Below are positions 37,137 through 48,039 of a DNA stretch of 64,000 nucleotides, in pieces. The position numbers and the translations under genes were made by a program. The notes under the pieces were generated by a model. It did no database searches. It was given only the letters and a program-made list of their open reading frames with translations, and was not told the DNA's origin. Source of the DNA: Litomosoides sigmodontis (Eukaryota; Nematoda; Chromadorea; Rhabditida; Onchocercidae); contig OY718807.1 of the NCBI GenBank assembly GCA_963070105.1, positions 5,746,983 through 5,810,982 on the forward strand, read 5' to 3'. Each line of letters begins with the position of its first letter. Within the stretch, counting starts at the first letter, position 1.

Positions 37137-40100
37137 ATGGCAAATGCTGATCCACAATTGCAGAATATTGGAAAGGAACGTGGTATAGAAATATGGCGAA
37201 TTAAGGTTTGCTACCAATCTTTCATTCTCTTAGTCTCATTTGCATAACTTTCATATAATATTTACTTTCTATTTTTTTTGAAGTAGAAAAAATTATACGC
37301 CAAAATGTGAGAGAATGGATAAGAGATTGTGTAAATGAGATATTTTGAGATTTTCTGATGACAGGTTTTGTTGGGCAAACTGTAAGCTTATTTAGGATAT
37401 CTCTTAAAATTTTTCAGAATTTCGCCCTGGAAAAGTTGCCAGTTGAGCAGCACGGAATTTTCTACACCGGCGATTCATATGTCCTTCTCTACGTTAGTTT
37501 TTACGCATAAAAAATTTTGAATTTAGCATAAGTGAGCTCGCTCACTTCTACTCCATAAGTTACTAAGAAAGAGATATTCGCCTATTGCTTCAAACATATT
37601 ATTTCTTTAATGAAATTTTGGTGAACATAAAACATTTCGAGTTTTAGACAAAAAATCCGGGCGAATGGAATGTTCATTTTTGGCTGGGAAAAGAAACAAG
37701 CGTGGTTTGTTCATATTTTTTTAATTAATTTTTTCTTTTCAAGCTAAGCAACGATGTAAGACTTTCAATCTGAAACTATTTGAAAATGCTTGTCAAACAA
37801 ACAACTCGACAATTGTGAAATTATCGAATAACTTGTGGCAAACAGCTAAATATCAATTTTACCGCACCATTCTTGTTTACAAGTTTGTCGTCGTACCTGT
37901 ACGGTCCGATCAAAGCAGGAAAAAGTGTTGGCGAAGAGGAAGAATAAACTTTGTTGTTGAAGCTTTTAATTAGGCAAATTGTGTACTTCAGGATGAGCAG
38001 GGAACAGCAGCAATTATGGCCGTACAAATTGATGATTCACTTAATGGATTACCTGTGCAATATCGCGAGGTGTGATTTGAAATTTTTCTCAAATTAAGGA
38101 GTTTAGCTATTGGCGAGATTTCACATAATGCTTTTACAGTCGTTTAATTTCAACTAATCTTAATTTGCTAAATTTTTGTTTTTGATAATTTTGAAACTGA
38201 CTGTATTTGAATGCGTTTTCAGGTTCAAGAGCATGAGTCATCACTGTTTCTGTCCTACTTCAGGGATGGCATACGGTAGGTGCAGGATTGTTCGGGTTAT
38301 TTTTGCACTGAAAACCTTTTAAATGATTTTTGTAATTGCTAAGCAATACATAATCTTATTGAATGAAATTTATTTAAATGAAATAAAATTTTTGTTCAAT
38401 AACATTAAATTTGCAAATTTCGTTCACTTTTTTTTTCAAATATTTCTATCCTATTCTTTTCGGTTATTCCTCAGTTGTTTCAAAAAAAAAATCTTACTGT
38501 CTTCAAAAAAGCAATCGTAATTTAAACGAATCATGAATTTTTGAAGCTAAGGAGAAGAGGAAAATGAAATTGTCTGAATTCTGAAAATGCTTGGAAGTAA
38601 TACGTGCATTTATCCATTTGAAATAGTACTTCTTATTAATGCTTGAATGTATCAAAAAATTGAAATATGCGGCTCACACTTCTCTTAGCAAATTAACGGA
38701 AAATTTACATTCATAAATTTTGAAAAATGAAATTCATTTTAAATTAATGGTTCCAGATGGGTCCATGTAATCAGACAGTGTATGTTGTTTGTTTCATTTC
38801 CAAATAATTCAAAAAAAAGCGAAATTGATTTTTGGAAAATTCAAAAAAAGTTACCAAACCGTGCACTTCGTGAGTGTGTATGCTTGTCTATTGAAAGTGT
38901 AACTGCTTAATCTAATCTTTTCTCGTCTGTACAACTTTCTTACACTCGCAAACTGTCACAGTAATGTACGACACTTCCAATATCATCGGAAGGAGAATTA
39001 GAAATTTTACAGTTATCTGAAAGGAGGAGTACAATCCGGCTTTACACATGTCACAGACAAATATGAAAATTGGAAGCCAAAATTGTTCCAGTGCAAAGGG
39101 AAGCGGAATGTTCGATGTCAAGAGGTGAGTCATGCTTGTATTTAAGTTCCATTCATGCAATTGATTACTTTTGCACCTCAACTTATACTTACAACTTTGG
39201 CCGAAAAAATTAAAAAGTGATTTACTTACAATTTATGAAAGAGTTATGATATTTTGTATGTGATATTTATATTTTGTCTGTTAATTTTAACATTAATTTT
39301 ATTATTTTCCGTCTCTTTCTTCGTTCTTAATGAATGAAAACTTAAGGTTGAATGCAAGGACGAATCATTGAACACTGGCGATGTGTTCCTGTTGGATTGT
39401 GGCCTGAAAATATATGTTTGGATGCCACCTGAATCTGGAAGACTTGAAAAAATAAAAGTGGGAAAGTTAAATTGACCAATGGAAGTGACTCCTTTCAGTT
39501 TTCGAGCGTATCAATTTTATTGGAAAGATAAGTTTCAGGGAATGGATCATGCGAGAGGCATTCGAGATCGCGAACGAATTGGAAAATCTGAAATAATAAT
39601 TCTCGGTAAGGATGCATTATTAATCTCATTAACTTATTTAAATTTTTCCTGATCGCAAATTATCATGGATAAAGTTTCGAACTAACATCGTTTGCTAGCA
39701 GTATGATTATCAGTGATCAAACGAAAAATAATATGAAAATCAAACATTCTTTCTTCGTAAAAATTTCTGCAATATAATTTTGAGTTTATTATTTTAAAGA
39801 AAATTTTGAATTTAACGAAAAATTAAAGTGGTCTAATCTGAAAGTAAAAAAGCATCAAAGTAATGCCCAACGCGCATTATCTCTTGGCTTTCGCAGAAAT
39901 CGCAAATCTTCAAATTTCAATAAAAAATTATTTCACGAAGTCTAAAATTGTTCAGTTTTTCCAACTTAACTGTAACCTCACATTTTTTATTAAATAAAAT
40001 GATTTTTCAGATTCTGACTGGAATACTAACAAAGAATTTTGGGCAATTTTGGGTAGCAAAGATAAGGTTAAGTCAGCGGACGCCGGTGGGAAGGATGAGA

Positions 40101-42236
40101 ATTACTGGCAGACAGCAAACAATCAGCTGACCCTTTGGAGGTTTCTCATAGGGCTGTTGACCATGGCTTAATTATTTTAAACTTTAAAAATTATTGAATA
40201 AGCAGTTAGTTGGGCTGCACTTTAAACTTCTAGGTGCTAAATTACGCAATACTGTTTAAATCAGGGTGACGATTTAAGTTTAGGAAGAGAATTTTCAGGG
40301 TGAATTTAAAGAACAAAACTAAATTTGTGAAGTTGGTGGTGTTAAAATAGCTTACCGGATAATTTCACAAACGAGAATATCATAGATTACAGTGCTAATA
40401 TTTTTTTAGCCAAATTTAGCAAAACTCAATCACATCAATTGCAAAATTTTGTGCTTACAATGGAAGTGAATAAATTGCAGAGTATCGGATGAAAAGGGTG
40501 ATTTGGACGTTCAGATAGTGTCGAAAGGAAATTTTCAGTACAGTCAACTCGAGTCAAAGGTTAGGTTGACATCATCCTAACAAACTTGCATTTACCCATC
40601 TTCAGTTACGTGATTTTCAACAATTACACTGAATGTTTAACAATGAAAAAGTTAATTTTACTAAAAAAAATTTTACTTAAAGCTGAAATTTGATACTTTC
40701 AGGATGCTTTTATTTTGGACACCTGCAACAGTGGAATATTTGTTTGGATTGGAAAAAATTGTTCAGAAAATGAACGAAAAAAGGCTATGTCATATGCAAC
40801 GAAATACATAGAATTACAGGTTGGACCCACGTCATCCATCAAAAGTAGCGAAATTACTCTCTGGGACAGTAATACGGGAGCGATTTGTTGATGCTGTGTA
40901 CATCAACAATGACATCTAAATGATTTACAAAAGCAATTTCACCAATTCTTTAAAGTTATTTTTGTGGAATCATTGGAATCATTCTTGGTCGTTGATCGTT
41001 CCTACTCTTAAATTCAGGAAATTACAGTTTTCTAATTTCATTCTTATTTCACTGTTTCTCTCCCTCTATCTTTCTCTCTCTTCTTATCTCTTTGCATGGT
41101 GTATTTTCTAGGGAAGACCAAAAAACACACAGGTAGTACGAGTTTTGGAAGGTGCCGAACCGGTAGCATTTACTCAATGGGCCAGTTCCTGGGAAGCTCC
41201 CAGGAAGACACCGCTATTTATTCCTAAGTTATATCAATGCAGCGATCGGCACGGCAAGCTATCCATTGAAGAAATTTGCAATTATACACAAAAGGTAAGT
41301 CAAATTCCAGGCGATGATGAAAATGAAATTAAAGTGATTATTTCGAGAAGTAAAAGATAATAGAAGCCGTCTATTACTTTTAAGCAAATTTCCTCGTTTC
41401 AAACAGAAATGCAAAAATCTTGAATTAATTAAATTATATTAGAAATATAGAAAAATTATGAGACTCATTAGTTCCAAAGACCAATGAAAGTTTTTGGATT
41501 TTTTGCTGGAAAATGACGTAGAAATGCTGGAAAAGGAGGAGATTTAAGGATTTGGACGGCGATGACGTTATGATTTTGGATACGCTGAAAGTGATTTACG
41601 TATGGATTGGTGTGGACGCTAGCGAGGACGAGAAGAAATTCGCCGATAGCGTTGCTAATGTTTGCTTACAACTAATTAATTATTTTAAGCTTTTTTGTTA
41701 AAGATTTCATCATTCGTGAAATATATCATTTGCAATGATATATTTCACGAATGATGAAATATGTAAAAGATAAAGTTACAAGTTTTAAAGGAGGCGCTCG
41801 TGCAGTTAGCGATCGAAGAAGACATTTCGCAGAGGGAAAAAATGAGACTGAAAAGGTTTCAATTTGAATGAATAAACTTTTTTTAACAAATGAAGCTTTA
41901 TTTTTTTATAGAAGTATTTACAAGGTGATACACTTCCACGTCCGAGTGGAGCTCAAATTGTACTGATGGTGCAAGGCAAGGAAACATCTGAATTCAAGGA
42001 AATCTTTGATGGTTGGGATGATCAGATCACCGTAAGTTGCTTCATTAATTATTAAATGTGGAAATGGTAAGTGAGTACAAAATTGTCGTTCTAAATATTT
42101 TTCCGTTTATTTTAATAGAAGTAATGTAATGACTGTTTTTAAAACAGCAGTTTTGTAAATGTTTAAAATTTATAAATTACAACTACATCTTTATTAGGCT
42201 GCCCGAACTGTGGAAGTCGCGAAGAAGAATCTGTAA
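37137..42236 (+). CDS. gsnl-1: Gelsolin-like protein, four gelsolin domains (GSNL-1 type)
   Basis: A cytosolic, calcium-regulated actin filament severing/capping protein. Fifteen exons give 466 aa, close to the four-domain C. elegans GSNL-1: 37137-37205, 37418-37492, 37648-37704, 37992-38069, 38223-38275, 39013-39124, 39347-39457, 39539-39605, 40011-40140, 40481-40559, 40703-40819, 41112-41294, 41549-41659, 41912-42031, 42198-42236. Domain 1 (about 1-148): [47 protein letters not shown]. Domain 2 (about 149-250): [31 protein letters not shown]. Domain 3 (about 251-348): [19 protein letters not shown]. Domain 4 (about 349-466): [45 protein letters not shown]. There is no signal peptide, so it is the cytosolic form. 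The last two exons are less conserved, and the junction 41659/41912 skips a coding-like stretch (about 41783-41853). Confidence 0.94.
41704..41760. repeat. Perfect palindrome, 27-bp arms and 3-nt loop
   Basis: The left arm, starting ATTTCATCATTCGTGAAA (41704-41730), is the exact reverse complement of 41734-41760, with TGC between them. It lies in the gelsolin intron between exons 41659 and 41912. The RNA would form a very stable 27-bp hairpin. Confidence 0.97.
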
Positions 42237-42300
42237 TCTCAATCTCAATTGTTTAATTTATAATGTTGATTTCACAATTTAGTTTTTGCTTGGAATAACT

Positions 42301-42350
42301 CTTTTTAGCTCTCTCTTTCTCTCTCTCTCTCTCTCTCTTAAAGCGACATT
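42301..42350. repeat. CT-rich tract in the gelsolin 3' region
   Basis: A (CT)n-type run (about 42311-42340) followed by T-rich DNA, 75 nt after the gelsolin stop codon. It is probably in the 3'UTR. Confidence 0.8.
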
Positions 42351-42426
42351 TTTTAGCTTTTTTTTTTACATCTTACTTGAGCAGTAATTATTTATCAGCC
42401 TTGTTATCATAGTCATTGTGTAATGG

Positions 42427-42432
42427 AATAAA
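42427..42432 (+). terminator. Candidate poly(A) signal of the gelsolin gene
   Basis: AATAAA about 190 nt after the TAA stop (42234-42236), followed by an AT-rich stretch. It is a reasonable 3' end for the gelsolin transcript. Confidence 0.55.
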
Positions 42433-42947
42433 TGTTTGAAAATATCTCTTAGCAAACAAAGCTATCGAACATTCGCGATGGAAGCGTTGCGATGAATTGC
42501 GACAATGTTGAAAGTCCTAACTTGCCGCAAGTCATGCTGGCCTAGTTTTTTCTTTCAATTAGAAATCGAACTAACTTTTTTGCGCAAAATGATTTTCTAA
42601 AGTTACTAAGACTTTCAACATTCATAAGCAAAAAATCGTAAGCTTTTGAAATTTTATACTTTTTTATAAAAAATTTTGAAAAATTTTATATTCAGTTTGC
42701 TTGAAAAGAGTTACGTGAAAAATTTCTACTTTGATAAGTAAGGTGCTAATTTCGTTTTAGTAATTAGATTTTAGATTTTATACAGTTTTCGCCTGCAGAC
42801 GGATGCTATTTGTGTTTATCATACATACAGTTCTAAGCTCACATATCTTCAAGAAAAGCTTATGCAAAATTTGCACTTATGGCTGAGTGTGCATTTACAT
42901 CTAACCACCACATTGAGGAATGATTGAAATTAGTTTAAATTCATCAG

Positions 42948-43091
42948 AGGCGCTGGAACCTTATTGAAAATGATCCACAAGAATTTATGCGTGCGGTAGA
43001 TGGTATTATTCGTTCTGAGGAAGTTACGCACGAAGTGAGCGCATGCATCGCCATGGAACTCAATGAAAGAAAAATGGTTGTAAAGAATTAA
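42948..43091 (+). CDS. Exon-like ORF downstream of gelsolin, unassigned
   Basis: After an acceptor-like TTCATCAG, 47 codons run to a TAA. They start RRWNLIENDPQEFMRAVD and end LNERKMVVKN. The composition is soluble, helical and charged, with ordinary codon choice, and unlike the AT-rich surroundings. A second exon-like stretch lies at 42453-42545 (starts QTKLSNIRDGSVAMNC, ends in TAG) behind CTCTTAG. They could be alternative 3' exons of gelsolin, the end of an undetected gene, or remnants. No family is recognised. Confidence 0.3.
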   Translation, partial: RRWNLIENDPQEFMRAVDGIIRSEEVTHEVSACIAMELNERKMVVKN

Positions 43092-44139
43092 TTAACTAAT
43101 AAAGTAATTTACATTTGCAAATTGCAATTTGAAGATAAATTAGAGGTAACATTGAAAGGTCGGTAGGTAAGAAGGAAGAAGTGAACTTATCATATTGTTC
43201 AAAAAGCATCAAAAAATATTGTTTCACAAAAAAAATTTGCTTCTGCTTTTTTCTTTTTCTCTTCACTGATAGCACAATAACTATAAAAGTGATAATGATA
43301 AGGTTGAGCTATACTGTATTTGGACGAGCGGTTAATTTTTCTTGAGTTGTAATTTGTAACAAATCATTTAAATTTGCTCATCCATTTTCTTTACTACAAA
43401 AGCGAAATGCATTTCATTCGGCTCATCCTCTCTGTTCATTCAATGCACTTTTCATTTAATTACAATTTATTATCATTTATAAAAGTTAGCTATTTAAATG
43501 AAGAATATTTGCATGTTGGTGATTAATTTATGATAGCACGGGAAGTTTTTAATTGCAATAAGATTTACGAAGTTGAAATTTCCATTGTATAGCGGATTGA
43601 TTGATTGATTGATTGATTGGTCGCAGTTCACGCGTCACATCGGTTAGAAAGAAATGGTGAAAATTGTAGGAATGAGCAATTTTTTGAGCTAAACCTCTTC
43701 CTTTTCTATAAAATTTTAATAAATTTGTTCATTTACAATGTTGCATTATCTTTTCAGTTCCAACCGTTTTATTTCAATTTGCGAATAATTTTCAAAAGCG
43801 AGCAGAGGGAGGGAGGGAGGGGGCAGTGGGAGGGAGAAGGGGACTGAATGGTTGGCGATCGGTTTATCGATAACAAACTGCTCCTTCCGTCTCCTTTTAT
43901 TTCATCCAAGTGAAGTGATGTAAAACTCGTCTAGCAGATAGTGCAGACAATCTCTTTCCCTTCACGAATTCTTTCTCTCCTTTTTCCGCCTTACTATTTC
44001 GCCATCTCATAACACACACACACACACCCACACCCACTCACTTACTAATAGACTTTTCCTTTTTAACAAAAAAAGCGGGAATTTTTTGAGGAATAAATTG
44101 CAATCAGTAAATACCGTGCCGCGCGATCTTTCTGGTTCA

Positions 44140-44220
44140 GTGTGTGTGTGTGTGTGTATGTGTTTGTGTGTGTGTGTGTGTGTCTGTGTGTGTGTGTGTT
44201 TTTGTGTGTGTGTGTGTGTG
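44140..44220. repeat. Interrupted (GT)n microsatellite
   Basis: About 80 bp of GT repeat with TATG, TTTG, TCTG and TTTT interruptions. It gives artefactual Cys-Val and Thr-His frames on the two strands. Confidence 0.95.
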
Positions 44221-45518
44221 GAATTCAAGAAAAACAGAAATTTTGAAAATTATATCTTTTGGCATTAAAAATCTAGGGAAATATTTTACATAGAAAGCAG
44301 TACGATAACGAATGCAGCAGGATTTTTTGATTTCAATTTAATTTCAAATTGCTACTACAAAACTATTTCTTTGTTTAGCTGCAACAGATGGACGTCTGCC
44401 AAATGTATTTTGTCAGCAAATGTCATTCTATCAATTTAAAATACTTGAAAATTTGAATAACTGGCTGCTTTTAACGGTTCCATTTAGTTTTTGAAATTGA
44501 CTAACTTTATTTGAAATTGTTTCCAAATTCATATTACAATTCTAATTACCGTCTATTGATCAAATTGCCTTCGTATTGATTGCCTTTTTTAATTTTTAGT
44601 AAACACTTTATTTGAAATAAGTTTTACTTTAATTCTCACTTAACGTTCTTTACGCACTAGTTGAATGCTCCGCTACAGACTTACTATTTTCCTTCAACTA
44701 GTTTGAAGCCATTTCTTCGGTATGTTGCAATGCTGTACAGTTATCTTTTTTAGAAAAGATGTTAGATTTGATTGGAAATTGGCATGACAAGCTTATAAAT
44801 GAATGACTAGAATAATTTCTACCGGAATTATTTTCCGGATTACATGCATAGTTTGCAAAACAAGTAAAATGAACGTAGAACTTACAGGATTTATTTATGG
44901 ATTGGATTTCTATCTCAAAGAAATTCTCTATGATTTGACGTGAATATCTATCGGTCATTTTGACATTTATGAATTCCGGAAGGATTTGATCCTTCTGGAA
45001 ACGATTCATTTCAATATATCTTTTAGCTATTATTATATATGCTTAATTAACGCACTTAGATGAGATCCGTTTATTTTCACGTCTCCCGTCTGGTTTTCAC
45101 CTGGCATAAATTACCGATGTGGTGTAACAATCCATCAAGAAGATATGCAACATTCTATCAGTGCTGGAATTTCCATTTTAAACTATTTGATTAATGTTGA
45201 TAAATTATCATTTCATTACTAAAATATTGTTTTGTCCGATTCTTTTAAATGAATGTTTGGGACAAAAGTAAATACTTTAAACTTTTTGCAGTTTTTTCGG
45301 TCATTAAGTATTTTTCATTTTTTTAATTATTTAAATTAAAATTGCTCTTTTAAATATACGCAACCGTTCTACCAATTGCTTATGAAATTACATGGATCAT
45401 TGCACGAAGGCTTTCCTCTTTATTTATTAAGTGAATGAATAATTTAGACAGGATTTTTTGTGTTGCTTTATATCACTCATCCTCATCACAACGGTCACTG
45501 ACTGAAGTAGCACTTCCC

Positions 45519-46042
45519 CACTTCTGGATAAAATGTATTAATTTGGCCTTCCTCTGGTCACATCAGATCTTAGAGGGAATGAACGGAACAGCGGAATTGG
45601 ACCATTTAAAGATGAACGATGACATGTTAAAGGTAAAATGAGGTAGCCAGTCGTCACTCCTATTCTACCTAAGCTTGAGAAAAGATTTCCGCTATGATGT
45701 ACAAATGTTACGGGGTATGCAAAAATGGTCAAAGGGTAGAGTGATGATATATGAGTTGCCATACCTGTACGGTCATGCTAGGGCCATCTAATGTCCTTCG
45801 CGGATGGTATATGGCTGCCTCACGACATGTGTTGTTCGAAGAGCGGTGCATTCTTCATCATCTTCAATCGTTCCAACACGGACACTGACACTAACTTGCT
45901 CCAGGTAGTACAACTCACGTTAACCATATGCACCTTCTGTAGCTGCGACACACATGCGACAAATCATCGCATTGACCTTAACAACAACCGTATATCATTT
46001 ATACAACGTCCACGTCCCTTCCTCAAAAACTACTCAGTGTAG
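45519..46042. other. GC-richer island with overlapping ORFs, possible pseudogene
   Basis: The plus strand shows protein-like stretches in changing frames. One is ILEGMNGTAELDHLKM up to AAG and GTAAAA (about 45568-45632). Another is LRKDFRYDVQMLRGMQKW to YGHARAI and a TAA (about 45676-45792). A third is the ATG ORF at 45791-46042 (MSFADGIWLPHDMCC). Minus-strand frames are open as well. Shifting frames without clean splice sites suggest a decayed gene or mobile element copy, but no family is recognised. Confidence 0.3.
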
Positions 46043-46314
46043 CCTGTCGTCTACTGATATCGATTCCACTGGAGCACTCCTGTGCCAAACCTAGCAAAGA
46101 TTCCCTTGCATAATGACATTTCAATCATTTCATCCCATTTTTTAGAGTTCGCTAAAATCTTGATTTCTTGCTATTTCAAAATTGCAGAGAAGAATGATTG
46201 GTGTCGTAATTATCAGGATAAGCAGTGAGTTAACTTCACAGAAGTTGGGGATCAGCACTGAATTACTTACTAACGACTCATCTCTCCACCACACGCGCTG
46301 TTGATCTGTCCAGT

Positions 46315-46506
46315 TTAACCGGACACAGAATAAGTTTGTGCTTTCAAAGCATCCCGTAATTTATCAATTTTGGATATTTTTAACAAAATAACGAGATATA
46401 ATACCATTAAATAACTTATGCCCATCAAAGTGTAAAAAAGCATGTAAAGCTTGATGGATGTTACGATAATAACTGACAGTGCATAAAGAGCATACGGTAT
46501 ATTCAC
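46315..46506 (-). CDS. Hydrophobic ORF, possible membrane-protein exon
   Basis: Codons for two adjacent hydrophobic stretches (YALYALSVIIVTSIKLYML and FYTLMGISYLMVLYLVILL) are followed by a basic tail ending KAQTYSVSG and a stop. This pattern resembles the last membrane helices of a polytopic protein. There is no ATG near the N-terminus and no clear acceptor upstream, so it could be an exon of an unrecognised gene or chance. Confidence 0.25.
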   Translation of the reverse strand: MNIPYALYALSVIIVTSIKLYMLFYTLMGISYLMVLYLVILLKISKIDKLRDALKAQTYSVSG

Positions 46507-47712
46507 AGTAATGGAATTAATATAAGATTATAAATATGATATAAAGAGGGAGGGCGAATGCAATACGTCAATGGAATTAAAAATGACATAACGATAACAA
46601 TTAAGATTGACTAGAGTAAAGTTGAGATGACAGTTCATCGAGATATCATGTTACCGCTTATTGAATTGGCAACACTTATCCGAAAAGTTGAAGCATATTC
46701 TTTACTTCTTCAAAATTACTGAGATCGAGGAGAGCAAACAATAATCAACAAGCACTGAAAATACGAAGAAATAAACAAAATAACGAATAAATTACTCATT
46801 TAAGGTTATGCTAATGCGCATTTAACAGACGCTATTAGCATATTCCTAAACATCCATTATTAGTAACATATTAAGCAACGTTCATTAAAGTCACACGTTA
46901 GCTAAAATCATTGACACAATATTACACTTTATTGACAAAAACGAAATTATGATCCTACTGCAATGTTGGTCGAAGTTCAAGTTAAGCTATCAAAGATTAG
47001 AAATGATACGGTAGGGTCTTTTTTGGCATTCAACGCAGTGAATGGTAGTGCACTAGGGTACGGTATTCGGAAAAAAATTGCTTTCAGTTAAATATTTCTC
47101 AACAGAATGCAACGATAGCCTGTTTATTAAAATGATTCATCGATTTGCTGATCGCTGAATGGTGCAGTGAATTAGTGATTTCTTTGAGCAAATATATGTT
47201 GTACGATGGAGTCCATTGTTAATTAATTAATTAATCCATGATCATCATATCGATCGCTATTTGACAACATGAATTTCTACAAAAATCACATAAGTATTGC
47301 CTGGTGCAACCATTTGGACGACAGCAATCAGAAATTATCTCTGAAAAGAAACTGATAAAAATAATAAATTATTTACAAATTTTTATGTGAAAATAGTTGG
47401 AAAAAAAGGAACATCAGGAATTTTGGCAGTTAAAATAATTTTTAGCACTTGGCAGAATGATTTTGAATTTTTCTGAATTTCTTGATTTCTTGTTTGTCAC
47501 AATAAATTAATCGGAAAGCACATTTTTCATTGATTCATAAATTCAAAGAAGCAACATTTTGTTTTAACTTCTTACTTTCTAAGAAATAATTATGCATTCA
47601 ATTAAAGTTTAGGAAAAAAAACTAAATGAATGTGAATGGGTTAAATTTCTCTCTTGTCTTTTTGGAAGTAGTAAAAAGAAGAGAAATTGATCGTTGAAAA
47701 ATTAAAACATAA

Positions 47713-48039
47713 TTAACTGTCGCACAAATTTCTCCTACTGATACATCGAATAACTATTTTATGCATTACATATATTATGCGTTCTACTCTCTCCAGCACT
47801 AACATTTTTCGAAATTTGAAATTAAAAATGAAATTGACAATTACTTCATTTTTAAACAAACCTTTTCCTGCATACTTCAATGTGTGCTTCAACAATCCGC
47901 CGCTTTTTCGACATATTCTTTGCATTGTGAAGCGATCTTTCACCGAACATATTTTATGGCGTTCCATGCACTCATCCATAACACCGAACGATAACGTGAC
48001 ACATGCCGCCCACAGCAACAATACGCCGATCGCCTTCAT
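47713..48039 (-). CDS. Small secreted cysteine-containing protein, uncharacterised
   Basis: The start is the ATG at 48037-48039. The first 19 residues (MKAIGVLLLWAACVTLSFG) are a textbook signal peptide. The mature part starts near VMDECMERHKICSV and has Cys residues spaced C-x6-C and further Cys at RICRK and near the C-terminus (RCISRRNLC). The frame runs uninterrupted for 108 codons. A short intron (GTTTGT donor near 47866 to a TGTTAG acceptor) could remove the Asn/Phe-rich middle and keep the frame. No family is recognised; an excreted/secreted peptide or small toxin-like or signalling fold is possible. Confidence 0.55.
   Translation of the reverse strand: MKAIGVLLLWAACVTLSFGVMDECMERHKICSVKDRFTMQRICRKSGGLLKHTLKYAGKGLFKNEVIVNFIFNFKFRKMLVLERVERIIYVMHKIVIRCISRRNLCDS

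Larger units (their letters stand above)
43092..47712. other. Mostly non-coding interval with repeats and weak ORFs
   Basis: AT-rich DNA with (GATT)n at 43599-43620, a GGGA-rich tract (43806-43842), a CA run (44011-44027) and the large GT tract at 44140-44220. It has an ORF-rich island at about 45480-46050 and a hydrophobic ORF at 46315-46506. A minus ORF at 44698-45009 (103 codons) has no recognisable features. No convincing gene is seen apart from these candidates. Confidence 0.5.

Noticed and set aside
45637..45671. let-7-like seed TGAGGTAG with a nearby CTACCTAA
   Set aside because: Only about 7 bp can pair around a loop of roughly 19 nt, the bases after the seed do not match let-7, and no precursor-length hairpin is present.
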